From Brevibacterium spongiae (GTDB lineage: Bacteria; Actinomycetota; Actinomycetes; Actinomycetales; Brevibacteriaceae): a DNA stretch of 64,000 bases. Positions 17,337 through 24,551 of the stretch are shown in pieces. The translations under genes were made by a program, and so were the position numbers. How positions within the stretch are numbered: position 1 is the stretch's first letter; each line of letters begins with the position of its first letter. The stretch is taken from NCBI RefSeq assembly GCF_026168515.1, contig NZ_CP093443.1, positions 3,720,001-3,784,000 of the forward strand. Reading direction: 5' to 3'. A model generated the notes under the pieces. It was not told the DNA's origin and did not search any database. It worked only from the letters and a program-made list of their open reading frames with translations.

Positions 17337-17349
17337 ATGGTTAAGTATT
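17324..17349 (+). promoter_or_regulatory. Operator dyad over -10 box and start codon of ArsR gene
   Basis: AATACTTA (17324-17331) and TAAGTATT (17342-17349) are perfect 8-bp arms 10 bp apart. They enclose the start codon (17337) and overlap a TAATACT -10-like box. A repressor bound here would block both promoter clearance and translation, fitting autorepression by the ArsR-type protein. Confidence 0.6.
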
Positions 17350-17693
17350 CGGATGAGCTCGACGCGATGTTCTCGGCCCTGGCGGATCCCACCCGGCGCA
17401 GCGTGATCGCTCGCCTCGGCGCCGGTCCGGCCAGTGTCGGGGAGCTCGCTCGACCGCTGTCGATCTCGCTTCCCTCATTCATGAAGCACGTACGCAGTCT
17501 GGAGTCGTGCGGCCTGATCAGAACCGAGAAATCCGGACGGGTGCGCACCTGCGTGCTCAACCATGACCGTTTGGGACTGCTGTCCTCCTGGCTGGAAGAG
17601 CAGCGTCGCATCTGGGAAGACAGCACGGATCGTCTCGAACGGTTCGTCACCACTGGCTCTGCCCAACCAGCCCATCCGAAAGAGGAATCATGA
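17337..17693 (+). CDS. ArsR-family HTH regulator (SRPBCC-associated)
   Basis: The 118-residue winged-helix protein starts MVKYSDELDAMFSALADPTRRSVIARL and has the recognition-helix region LSISLPSFMKHVRSLESCGLI. It lacks an ArsR metal-binding CxC motif and instead matches the subfamily paired with SRPBCC/AHSA1 proteins. The -10-like TAATACT ends 8 nt before the ATG, suggesting a leaderless mRNA. Its stop overlaps the next start (ATGA). A second pair of the same type lies at 47023-47884. Confidence 0.88.
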   Translation: MVKYSDELDAMFSALADPTRRSVIARLGAGPASVGELARPLSISLPSFMKHVRSLESCGLIRTEKSGRVRTCVLNHDRLGLLSSWLEEQRRIWEDSTDRLERFVTTGSAQPAHPKEES

Positions 17694-18181
17694 CCGCACA
17701 TGTCTCACGCACCCGCCACCTTGACCCAGAGCTCGACCTCACTATCCAGCGCGTCATCCGCGCGCCGAAGCAGGCGCTCTGGAATGCCTGGACGACACCG
17801 GACCAACTCGCGCAATGGTGGATTCCGGCACCGCTGAAACTGCGTGTCGACGCCCTCGAACTCGCTCCCGGCGGCGCCTTCGTCACCCGGATGAGCGAAG
17901 ACGGGACCGAGTGGCACCCGCATGTCGACGCAGTGTTTCTCGTCATCGAGGAGGGCAGCCGACTCGTGTTCACGAATGGGGTGAGCAGCTCGTGGCACCC
18001 GGCTCTGCCGGATCCCGTGGCCATGACCACGGAGATCATCCTCGGCGACCATCCCGAGGGCACCGACTACCAGGCCGTCGTCCGGCACGGCAGCCCCGAA
18101 CAGCGTGCCCGGCACGAGGAGCTCGGCTTCTTCGACGGGTGGGGAACTGTCACCGACCAGCTGGCCGCCGCAGTGGAATGA
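17690..18181 (+). CDS. SRPBCC / AHSA1-like domain protein
   Basis: The 163-residue single-domain protein of the START/Bet v1 fold has LDLTIQRVIRAPKQALWNAWTTPDQLAQWWIP, the usual first strand and helix, then GGAFVTRMSEDG and HEELGFFDGWGTVTDQLAAAV, the C-terminal amphipathic helix. These proteins bind hydrophobic ligands in a central cavity; specific ligands are mostly unknown. It is coupled to the ArsR gene and probably repressed by it. Its last 32 nt overlap the 3' end of the convergent acyltransferase gene. Confidence 0.88.
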   Translation: MTAHVSRTRHLDPELDLTIQRVIRAPKQALWNAWTTPDQLAQWWIPAPLKLRVDALELAPGGAFVTRMSEDGTEWHPHVDAVFLVIEEGSRLVFTNGVSSSWHPALPDPVAMTTEIILGDHPEGTDYQAVVRHGSPEQRARHEELGFFDGWGTVTDQLAAAVE

Positions 18182-19877
18182 GCTCTGCTGGAATGAACTC
18201 AGCTCCTGGGGCAGGTTCGCCGCTTGAGGCGGTGGTGGCACCCGCGTCGGTTGTGGCTCCCGGGCTGGTTGTGGCTCCCGAATCGGTGACAGCCCCCGAA
18301 TCGAGCGCGGCTGCGATGATGAGCGAACCCAGCAGCAGTGTCGAGGCGAGCACCGTCCAGATCAGTGGTGCGATGCCGATGAGGAGCGCGATGGCGACGC
18401 CGGCGGTCGCGGCACCGACAGCTGCGACGGCTCTGAGCTGAGGAGACGGGCCCGTCCGGTCTCCGGAGCCTGCATCGCCAGTCCGGTCGTCGGCACCTGC
18501 GTCGCCAGCCCCCTCGTCGGCACCTATAGCTCCTGCGTTTCCTCTCATCTCGCGGAAGAGTCCGCCGATCCTCCGACCCACCGATGCCAACCGTCGTTCG
18601 GAGGGGAACGGGATCCGCTCCGTGAGCACGGCGACCAGCGCCGAGATCCCCATGACGACGAGCAACCACGGCAGTCTCGATGCCCACCACCATCCTGAAC
18701 CGATCTCAGGCAGAACGTATTCGCTCAGCCCGGACATCCCGGACACTACCTGCGCCAGGGCGCCGAGGCCGCCGATGAGGACGATGACCACACTCATGTG
18801 CCAGAGATAGACCTGCATCCCATACTGATTGCCCCAATCGATGACTCGGCGCCAGATCTGCGCACGGAGAGCACGAGGCTCAGGCGCCGCCTCGGTGGCG
18901 GTATCGGACGCTTCGGTCAGCATCCGATTCAGTCGGGCATGGATGAGCCGCATCGCGCACATCTGCACCACCCCGAGCAGCACGAGGGCTCCGGTGGGCG
19001 GATTGAGATTGACGAGCATGTTCGGGCTGTAGACCCCTGCGGCGACGAGCCCGATCAGGGTCAGCAACGCGGCCACCAGCACAGACCAGACAAGGGGCCT
19101 GCGCACGGGGCGGGACAGCGCATCCGCGTAGAAGAACCCGAGCTGCTGGACCAACGGCCACACGAACAGGAAGTTCAGGTAGCCGAGCCCGGAGACGCCC
19201 GTGACCGCAATCAAGCCGTCGACGACGATGACGGCACCGGCGAGGAGGGCCAGGGATCGCCTCGGCGCGGTTTCATGGAAATGCACGGCCACGGGCACGA
19301 GGGCGGTGAGGCCGATATAGACGGCGAGGAACCACAGCGGCTGGCCGATGCGATGGCTGGCTTCGGTGAGCAGGGCGGAGGGGACGCCGAGCTCGCCTGC
19401 CACGGACAGTCCGAGACCGGCGAGGGCGATGAGCACGGTGACTGGGACGATGAGTCGGCGCAGGCGAGCGCGCAGGTGATCGGCCCATGTGCCTCCCTGT
19501 GCGCGGGTGCGGCGCCAGCCGATGATGCCTGCGCAGCCGCCGATGATGAAGAACAGGGGCATGATCTGGAAGAGCCAGGATGCGGCGGCGAATCCCGCGG
19601 TGTCCGAGAGCGCAACGGTCGGCACCACTGTGCCATCGGGGCCGAGCACCGCGGCGCTCATCATCGAGTGGAGGACGACCACGACGACGAGGCAGCCGAA
19701 GCGAACGAGATCGAGGGCAGGGTCTCGACGGGGCTTGGCCGCGGGGTGAGTGGGCTTGGCCGAGGTCCGGCGGGGCTGGGCCTGTTCGCGGTGGCGGGGC
19801 CCAGCCGAGATACGACGGGGCTCGACCCTTTCGCGGTGATCATCGGGTGGCAGCGAATCGGTGAGTGTGACAGTCAT
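18150..19877 (-). CDS. Acyltransferase-3 family integral membrane protein
   Basis: The 575-residue protein has an Arg/Pro-rich cytosolic N-terminus (about 1-50), then ALDLVRFGCLVVVVVLHSMM, which contains the family motif with the catalytic-type His. About ten transmembrane helices follow. Acyltransferase-3 proteins O-acylate sugars or cell-envelope molecules. Residues from about 500 onward form a Gly/Ala/Asp-rich linker, a further helix pair and a Thr/Ala/Gly-rich repetitive tail (TDSGATTSPGATTDAGATT). The start at 19877 was chosen because upstream residues are poor in coding character. It is convergent with, and overlaps, the SRPBCC gene. Confidence 0.82.
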   Translation of the reverse strand: MTVTLTDSLPPDDHRERVEPRRISAGPRHREQAQPRRTSAKPTHPAAKPRRDPALDLVRFGCLVVVVVLHSMMSAAVLGPDGTVVPTVALSDTAGFAAASWLFQIMPLFFIIGGCAGIIGWRRTRAQGGTWADHLRARLRRLIVPVTVLIALAGLGLSVAGELGVPSALLTEASHRIGQPLWFLAVYIGLTALVPVAVHFHETAPRRSLALLAGAVIVVDGLIAVTGVSGLGYLNFLFVWPLVQQLGFFYADALSRPVRRPLVWSVLVAALLTLIGLVAAGVYSPNMLVNLNPPTGALVLLGVVQMCAMRLIHARLNRMLTEASDTATEAAPEPRALRAQIWRRVIDWGNQYGMQVYLWHMSVVIVLIGGLGALAQVVSGMSGLSEYVLPEIGSGWWWASRLPWLLVVMGISALVAVLTERIPFPSERRLASVGRRIGGLFREMRGNAGAIGADEGAGDAGADDRTGDAGSGDRTGPSPQLRAVAAVGAATAGVAIALLIGIAPLIWTVLASTLLLGSLIIAAALDSGAVTDSGATTSPGATTDAGATTASSGEPAPGAEFIPAELIPLRRPAGR

Positions 19878-20092
19878 GTCGGTTCCCTTGTTGAGGCGTC
19901 GAATTTTCGAGGTGTCGAATTGCGATGCCTCCGAAGTTAGGAACCATGTTCGGTCCGCCGCATCACACTGCAGAGCCGAACTCGACTCCGCCGACCGATA
20001 CCTGGGAGGGATGCCTGACGTTGAAGAACGGATACTCCCGCCGCTCGTGTGAGAATGGCGATGAGCACACCCGACTTCAAGGAGAGACACCC

Positions 20093-21124
20093 GTGACGAT
20101 CGCCTTCGAGAAGACCACCCTGCCGATCATCGGCGCTCCCATGGCCGGTGGGACGACGACGCCGGAACTCACCGAGGCGGTCGCCCGGGCCGGCGGTTTC
20201 CCCTTCGTCGCCGGCGGGTACCTCACGGCCGAGGCCCTGGCCTCGCTGGTCGAGCGGATGCGGGAGACCACCGACGTCTTCGGAGTCAATCTCTTCGCCC
20301 CGAACCCTGCCCCCATCGACCACGAGGCCTTCGCCGACTTCGTCACCGCACTCGAACCGGCAGCTGCCGAACGCGGAGTCACGCTCAACCCCGAACCTGT
20401 CGACGACGATGACCATTTCGACGCCAAACTCGATTGGCTCATCGACCATCCGGTGCCCGTGGTCTCGATGACCTTCAACCTGCCCACCGCCGAGGCGGTC
20501 GATCGTCTCCATGCCGTCGGCAGTCAGATCATCGCCACCGTCACCTCGGTGCCGGAGGCCCGCGTGGCCGCCGAACGCGGAGTCGACGGGCTCATCGTCC
20601 AGGGCCCGCGCGCCGGCGGGCATTCGGGCACCGCCGATCCGACGCGGACGATCGATGACCGTGCCACCGTCGATCTCGTCCGCGACATCCTCGCCGAGGT
20701 GGACCTGCCCGTGGCAGCGGGAGGCGGAGTCGATGGTGAGGCCATGGTCGCCGAGCTCATCGACGCCGGGGCGAGCGCCGTCGTCGTCGGCACGCTGCTG
20801 CTGCGCTCCGATGAGGCGGGCACCTCGGCCACGTACCGTGCCGCTCTGGCCTCCGAGGAGTTCTCCGAAACCCAGCTGACACGCGCATTCACCGGTCGGC
20901 CGGCGCGGGCTCTGGTCAATGACTTCGTGCGCCGCTTCGATCCGGTGGCCGTCGACGCCTATCCGGCGGTGCACCACCTGACGAAGGAGTTCCGGGCCGC
21001 AGCGAAGAAGGCCGATGATCCACACGGTCTGCATCTCTGGGCCGGAACCGGCTACCGGGGAGCGCGCGAAGGCTCAGCCGAGACGATCGTCAAGGACCTC
21101 GGCGCCGGCTTCGCCCGGGACTGA
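20093..21124 (+). CDS. Nitronate monooxygenase-like FMN enzyme (NPD family)
   Basis: The 343-residue TIM-barrel flavoprotein opens PIIGAPMAGGTTTPELTEAVARAGG, the 2-nitropropane dioxygenase/nitronate monooxygenase pattern. QGPRAGGHSGTAD contains the conserved G-G-H catalytic loop, and VAAGGGVDG with VVVGTLLL makes the phosphate-binding end. It detoxifies alkyl nitronates, or is a related enoyl reductase-like enzyme. The GTG at 20093 follows AAGGAGAG by 7 nt, and this fixes the start over an upstream in-frame ATG. A small hairpin (21132-21151) follows the stop. Confidence 0.87.
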   Translation: MTIAFEKTTLPIIGAPMAGGTTTPELTEAVARAGGFPFVAGGYLTAEALASLVERMRETTDVFGVNLFAPNPAPIDHEAFADFVTALEPAAAERGVTLNPEPVDDDDHFDAKLDWLIDHPVPVVSMTFNLPTAEAVDRLHAVGSQIIATVTSVPEARVAAERGVDGLIVQGPRAGGHSGTADPTRTIDDRATVDLVRDILAEVDLPVAAGGGVDGEAMVAELIDAGASAVVVGTLLLRSDEAGTSATYRAALASEEFSETQLTRAFTGRPARALVNDFVRRFDPVAVDAYPAVHHLTKEFRAAAKKADDPHGLHLWAGTGYRGAREGSAETIVKDLGAGFARD

Positions 21125-21172
21125 CGCGGTCGCGGTCCTGTTCAGGGCCGCGGCCCCCGTCGCGCATGACCC

Positions 21173-21230
21173 TAGGTGGTCGAAATGGTCACGTGCTGCC
21201 CGCGGCCGACGTGACCATTTCGACCACCTA
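21173..21230. repeat. 22-bp perfect inverted repeat (IR1)
   Basis: The arm 21173-21194 (TAGGTGGTCGAAATGGTCAC + GT) is exactly complementary to 21209-21230, loop 14 nt. It sits between two convergent genes (stops at 21124 and 21250) and could end both transcripts. The same core recurs in the inverted repeat at 22584-22641, on the other side of the pRiA4b ORF-3-like gene. Confidence 0.75.
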
Positions 21231-21249
21231 AGCGGCGAAGTCCTGCCCC

Positions 21250-22479
21250 TCACACGACTCTGATCCCGTTCTCGGCGAGGATCAGCCGTGCGCGTCCGTA
21301 TTTCCGGTCGTCGGAGAACTGCATCCACCGGTCGCCGAGGTCGTGGTCGTCGGTGAATCGCCGGAAGCGTCGAAAGGCTCCGGTGCCTTCGATCGCCATC
21401 AGTCCGCGATCGCGGATCTCCGGATCGCGCAGTCCTGAGACGAAGGCCTCCATGTCTTTCCAGGCATCCCTGGTTTCGGCTCGGTCGAACCTCGCCCACC
21501 GGTCCGGGTCCTCGCTGACGTCGATGTCCGCATCGCCGTAGTCCACCACCATGGCGTCGATGACATCGCCGGTCTCAAGGTCGATATAGCCTCCGTCCGA
21601 CTCATCGAACGACCCTTCGTGAACCATGGAGAGCATTTCGATATCGACATCCAGGTCGCGACCGGGAGCCGGTTCGTTCCGCAGCTTGGCCAGCAGCGCG
21701 GCGGAGAGTTCGCTGTCACCGGGGAAACCGCGGAAGGTCAGTCGATTCACGACAGACAGCGCCATCGTCTCCACCTTGTCCCGGTCTCTGTCGAGCGCCA
21801 TGGACAGGCCCGCGCCCGACAGTTGGAGCGCCTCGTCGATCTGTCTGCCGAGCAGCGCTGCGACAAGGCGGTCGACGTCTCTCGCTGCGGTGGCGGCCCG
21901 AAGGTCTCTGGCGTCGACGAACGGACGCTCAGCATCGTCGGGCCAGAACCTGCCCGCCATCGGCTCGACGGTCTTCGGTTCGGGTGGAGTCGCTTCCGTC
22001 CCGTCATCGTTGGGCCACCGGCGGCCGTATTGATCGGGCATCGCACCCCAGCCCCAATGGGCGACGAGGCGACGAGGTGTTTCCCCGAACATCGCGACGG
22101 GATCGACCTTGCTTGCCGCCACCACGCACTTGTGGGTCCAGTCGTCGCCGAGGTCGAAGGTGAATCTGAATTCGTCGCCGGGCTTCACTGTGCGCGTCAC
22201 CTTCACCCGCGTGAAGTCGAGTGTCTCCTGGAGCGGCCCGAACTCCGAGGCGGCGAATTCCTCGGCGCTCTCCTCATCTGTGATTGTTCGCCCGTCGGCC
22301 AGGGTGAAGACCGAGAGGTGCGCGAGATCCCAACGGGCGAAGGCCGTGTTGATGGCGCCGGCAAGATCGGCGAATGTGTGTGAGGGCCCGACCAAGAAGG
22401 ACCGGCCCGGACGCGGCCACAGTGTGTTGCCTCGTCCGCTGAGCAGTTCGACATCGATGGACAGCCATGTCTTCGCCAT
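21250..22479 (-). CDS. Plasmid pRiA4b ORF-3-like domain protein
   Basis: The 409-residue protein has residues 1 to about 185 matching the PRiA4_ORF3 family (PF07929): FTLADGRTITDEE, VKPGDEFRFTFDLGDDWTHKCVV and PRRLVAHWGWGAMPDQYGRRW. Function of the family is unknown. The rest (about 190-409) is a soluble, acidic, mostly helical region with no motif I recognise (ESDGGYIDLETGDVIDAMVVDYG). The start at 22479 places the domain at the N-terminus; an ATG 15 codons upstream is possible. Inverted repeats of one sequence family flank it on both sides. Confidence 0.72.
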   Translation of the reverse strand: MAKTWLSIDVELLSGRGNTLWPRPGRSFLVGPSHTFADLAGAINTAFARWDLAHLSVFTLADGRTITDEESAEEFAASEFGPLQETLDFTRVKVTRTVKPGDEFRFTFDLGDDWTHKCVVAASKVDPVAMFGETPRRLVAHWGWGAMPDQYGRRWPNDDGTEATPPEPKTVEPMAGRFWPDDAERPFVDARDLRAATAARDVDRLVAALLGRQIDEALQLSGAGLSMALDRDRDKVETMALSVVNRLTFRGFPGDSELSAALLAKLRNEPAPGRDLDVDIEMLSMVHEGSFDESDGGYIDLETGDVIDAMVVDYGDADIDVSEDPDRWARFDRAETRDAWKDMEAFVSGLRDPEIRDRGLMAIEGTGAFRRFRRFTDDHDLGDRWMQFSDDRKYGRARLILAENGIRVV

Positions 22480-22583
22480 CCCACCAGTATGCGCGACACT
22501 CCCCAACGGACGCGAGCTCTCCATGCTGACGCTGTCAGCCTCAGTCCCTGACCAACCGCCTGGTCAACCGCTCCGCAGTCGCC

Positions 22584-22641
22584 TCAGTGGTCGAAATAGT
22601 CACGCTCCCGGCAAGAATGCGTGACCATTTTGACCACCTGA
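22584..22641. repeat. Imperfect inverted repeat (IR2), related to IR1
   Basis: TCAGTGGTCGAAATAGTCAC and its partner ending GACCATTTTGACCACCTGA pair with a few mismatches and a one-base bulge, loop about 13 nt. The core GTGGTCGAAATRGTCACG matches the arms at 21173-21230. It lies 54 nt beyond the stop of the response regulator at 22695, so it may terminate that gene. Confidence 0.65.
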
Positions 22642-22694
22642 GCCGCCCTGCGGAGAGCAACCGGAATCCGCCTGCGGAGCGTCGACTGGGACCC

Positions 22695-23426
22695 TCAGCT
22701 CCCCGCGACAACCAGCCCGGACTCGTAGGCGGCGACGACGATCTGGGTGCGGTCGCGCAGCCCCAGCTTCGCAAGGATCCGGGAGACGTGGGTCTTCACT
22801 GTCTGCTCGGCGAGGTAGAGCTGTTCGGCCACCTCGGCGTTGGCATGGCCTTTCGCGACCAAGGTCATCACGTCGATCTCACGGTCGGTCAGCTGCCCGA
22901 GCACCGCGGTGTCCTTGGCCACGGTGGGTCCGGCGACGTATTCGGCGATGAGCCGCCTGGTCACCGAGGGCGCGAGCAGCGACTCCCCGCCGGCGACGAC
23001 GCGCACGGCGGTGATGAGATCTTCGGCGGTGGCGTCCTTGAGGAGGAACCCGCTGGCCCCGGCACGCAGGGCTGAGAACACGTATTCGTCGGCGTCGAAG
23101 GTCGTGAGCATGATGACGCGCGGGTGGACCCCGGGCATGTTGAAGATCGCGCGGGTGGCGTCGAGGCCGTTGAGGTTCGGCATCCGGATGTCCATGAGGA
23201 TGACCTCGGGATCCGTGCGGCGGACGAGGTCGATGACGGCCGATCCGTCATCGGCGCTGCCGACGACCTGCATGTCCGTCTGCGCGTCCAACAGCGCCCC
23301 GAAACCCTGCCGGACCATCGCCTGATCGTCGACGATCGCCACCCGGATCGTCGTCGCCGACGGTGGGGGCACACTCGCCGAGGCGGCTCCCCCGTCCCCG
23401 TCCTTCGCATCCTCAATTCCCGGCAT
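22695..23426 (-). CDS. NarL/LuxR-family response regulator
   Basis: The 243-residue protein has a 27-residue Gly/Ala/Ser-rich extension, then a receiver domain (D33-D34 acidic pair, phospho-acceptor D79 in ILMDIRMPN, K in FLLKDAT) and a LuxR-type HTH (LTDREIDVMTLVAKGHANAEVA). Its likely kinase is encoded divergently at 24548-26644, beyond a membrane-protein gene. The extension contains a GCCGAGGCGG decamer (23377-23386), suggesting the extra N-terminus is dispensable. The receiver would otherwise need an internal non-ATG start. Confidence 0.9.
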   Translation of the reverse strand: MPGIEDAKDGDGGAASASVPPPSATTIRVAIVDDQAMVRQGFGALLDAQTDMQVVGSADDGSAVIDLVRRTDPEVILMDIRMPNLNGLDATRAIFNMPGVHPRVIMLTTFDADEYVFSALRAGASGFLLKDATAEDLITAVRVVAGGESLLAPSVTRRLIAEYVAGPTVAKDTAVLGQLTDREIDVMTLVAKGHANAEVAEQLYLAEQTVKTHVSRILAKLGLRDRTQIVVAAYESGLVVAGS

Positions 23427-23507
23427 GGTCCCAACCTACCGGAGGCCCGCGACGAAGAACCCGCGAAAACCGCGAGAATCCGGTCCGGACACCGCAGTTC
23501 GGGCGAA

Positions 23508-23573
23508 TTTCATCCTTTCGGGGGACACCAGCGGAGCTCATTTCACTCCTGCGTATGATGTGTGCGCGCACAC
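23508..23573 (+). promoter_or_regulatory. Shared TCS motif, -10 box and palindrome before DMT/kinase operon
   Basis: TTTCATCCTTTCGG (23508-23521) recurs exactly upstream of the other kinase operon at 29372-29385, in both cases preceded by GGGCGAA. Downstream are a TATGAT -10-like box (23554-23559) and the perfect 14-bp palindrome GTGTGCGCGCACAC (23560-23573). The motif would sit at about -55, suitable for a response-regulator site. Confidence 0.5.
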
Positions 23574-23594
23574 TGGCTCCTTAAGGTTCGAGCC

Positions 23595-24551
23595 ATGATC
23601 ATCTCCGCCGTCGTCCTCGCCACCGCAGCAGCGTTCTGCCTGGCCCTGGGAACCCACTTCCAACAGCATGCCGTCGCCGCCATGGCTCCCGGTCTGCGCC
23701 GCCGGGCCACGTGGCTGACCGGGCTGGGCCTCATGGGGCTGGTCACGGTGCTCAATGTCATCGCCCTGGGTCTCGGCCCGGTCTCCATCGTCCAACCGAT
23801 CGGCGCGGTGTCCCTCGTCTTCGCGGTCCTCATCGGTCGACGCTTCTTCGGGCTGCGCCTCGGCGCTCCCCTGCTCATCAGCATCGCGGTCACCCTGTTC
23901 GGGGTGTTCTCCTTCGTGACCACCTCGGCGAGATTCGCCCACGATATCGTCGCCACCGAGCAGTCCGTGACGTGGCTGCTCGCCGTGCTCGTCGCACTCA
24001 GCCTCTTCGCCGGGCTGTTCTCCATCAGCTCGGCCGGTCACATTCCGCGTGTCGTCATGACCGGGATCGTCTTCGGCACGGTCGCTGCGGCCACCCACGT
24101 CCTCGCCCGATCGGTCGTCGTCGCCGGACTGCCCGGGCTCGACGCGCTGGGCCTGCGGTGGTGGCTGCTGCTGACTGCTGTGGGATTGGCCTCGGCGGCG
24201 GGATTCTGGCTCGTCCAGACCGCGTATGCCTGCGGCCCGGCCGAGACCGTGCTCGCCGGGCTCACGGTCATCGATCCGATCGTCGCCGTCATCATCGGCG
24301 CCGGCTTCTTCGGTGAGTACACGGGCCTGACACCCCTGGCCACCCTCGGACTGCTCGCCTCGGCCGGAATCGGCGTCGGCGGGGTGTGGATGCTCTCCCG
24401 CTTCCACCCGAAGGTGCTCAGTGCCCGGACATCCGCCCTGCCTGGTGCGCCTGCCGCAGGCGCTGCCGACACTGCCACCACACCGGCGGCCACCGCCACC
24501 GCTGCTGCCGCACCCACCCTCCGCACACTCCACCAAGGAACCCAGTCATGA
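23595..24551 (+). CDS. DMT-superfamily (NIPA/EamA-like) membrane transporter
   Basis: The 318-residue protein has about nine to ten hydrophobic helices and a disordered Ala/Thr/Pro-rich C-terminus. GPVSIVQPIGAVSLVFAVLIGRR and ETVLAGLTVIDPIVAVIIGAGFFGE are the two inverted-repeat signatures of NIPA-type DMT proteins (candidate Mg2+ or metabolite transporters). Its stop overlaps the start of the histidine-kinase gene (ATGA), so transporter and kinase are co-translated. That hints that it is a sensory partner or a target of the system. The substrate is not evident. Confidence 0.78.
   Translation: MIISAVVLATAAAFCLALGTHFQQHAVAAMAPGLRRRATWLTGLGLMGLVTVLNVIALGLGPVSIVQPIGAVSLVFAVLIGRRFFGLRLGAPLLISIAVTLFGVFSFVTTSARFAHDIVATEQSVTWLLAVLVALSLFAGLFSISSAGHIPRVVMTGIVFGTVAAATHVLARSVVVAGLPGLDALGLRWWLLLTAVGLASAAGFWLVQTAYACGPAETVLAGLTVIDPIVAVIIGAGFFGEYTGLTPLATLGLLASAGIGVGGVWMLSRFHPKVLSARTSALPGAPAAGAADTATTPAATATAAAAPTLRTLHQGTQS

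Noticed and set aside
19878-20092. GTTCGG...CCGAAC inverted repeat between acyltransferase and nitronate monooxygenase genes
   Set aside because: The arms are only 6 bp and widely spaced, so a chance match in GC-rich DNA is likely.
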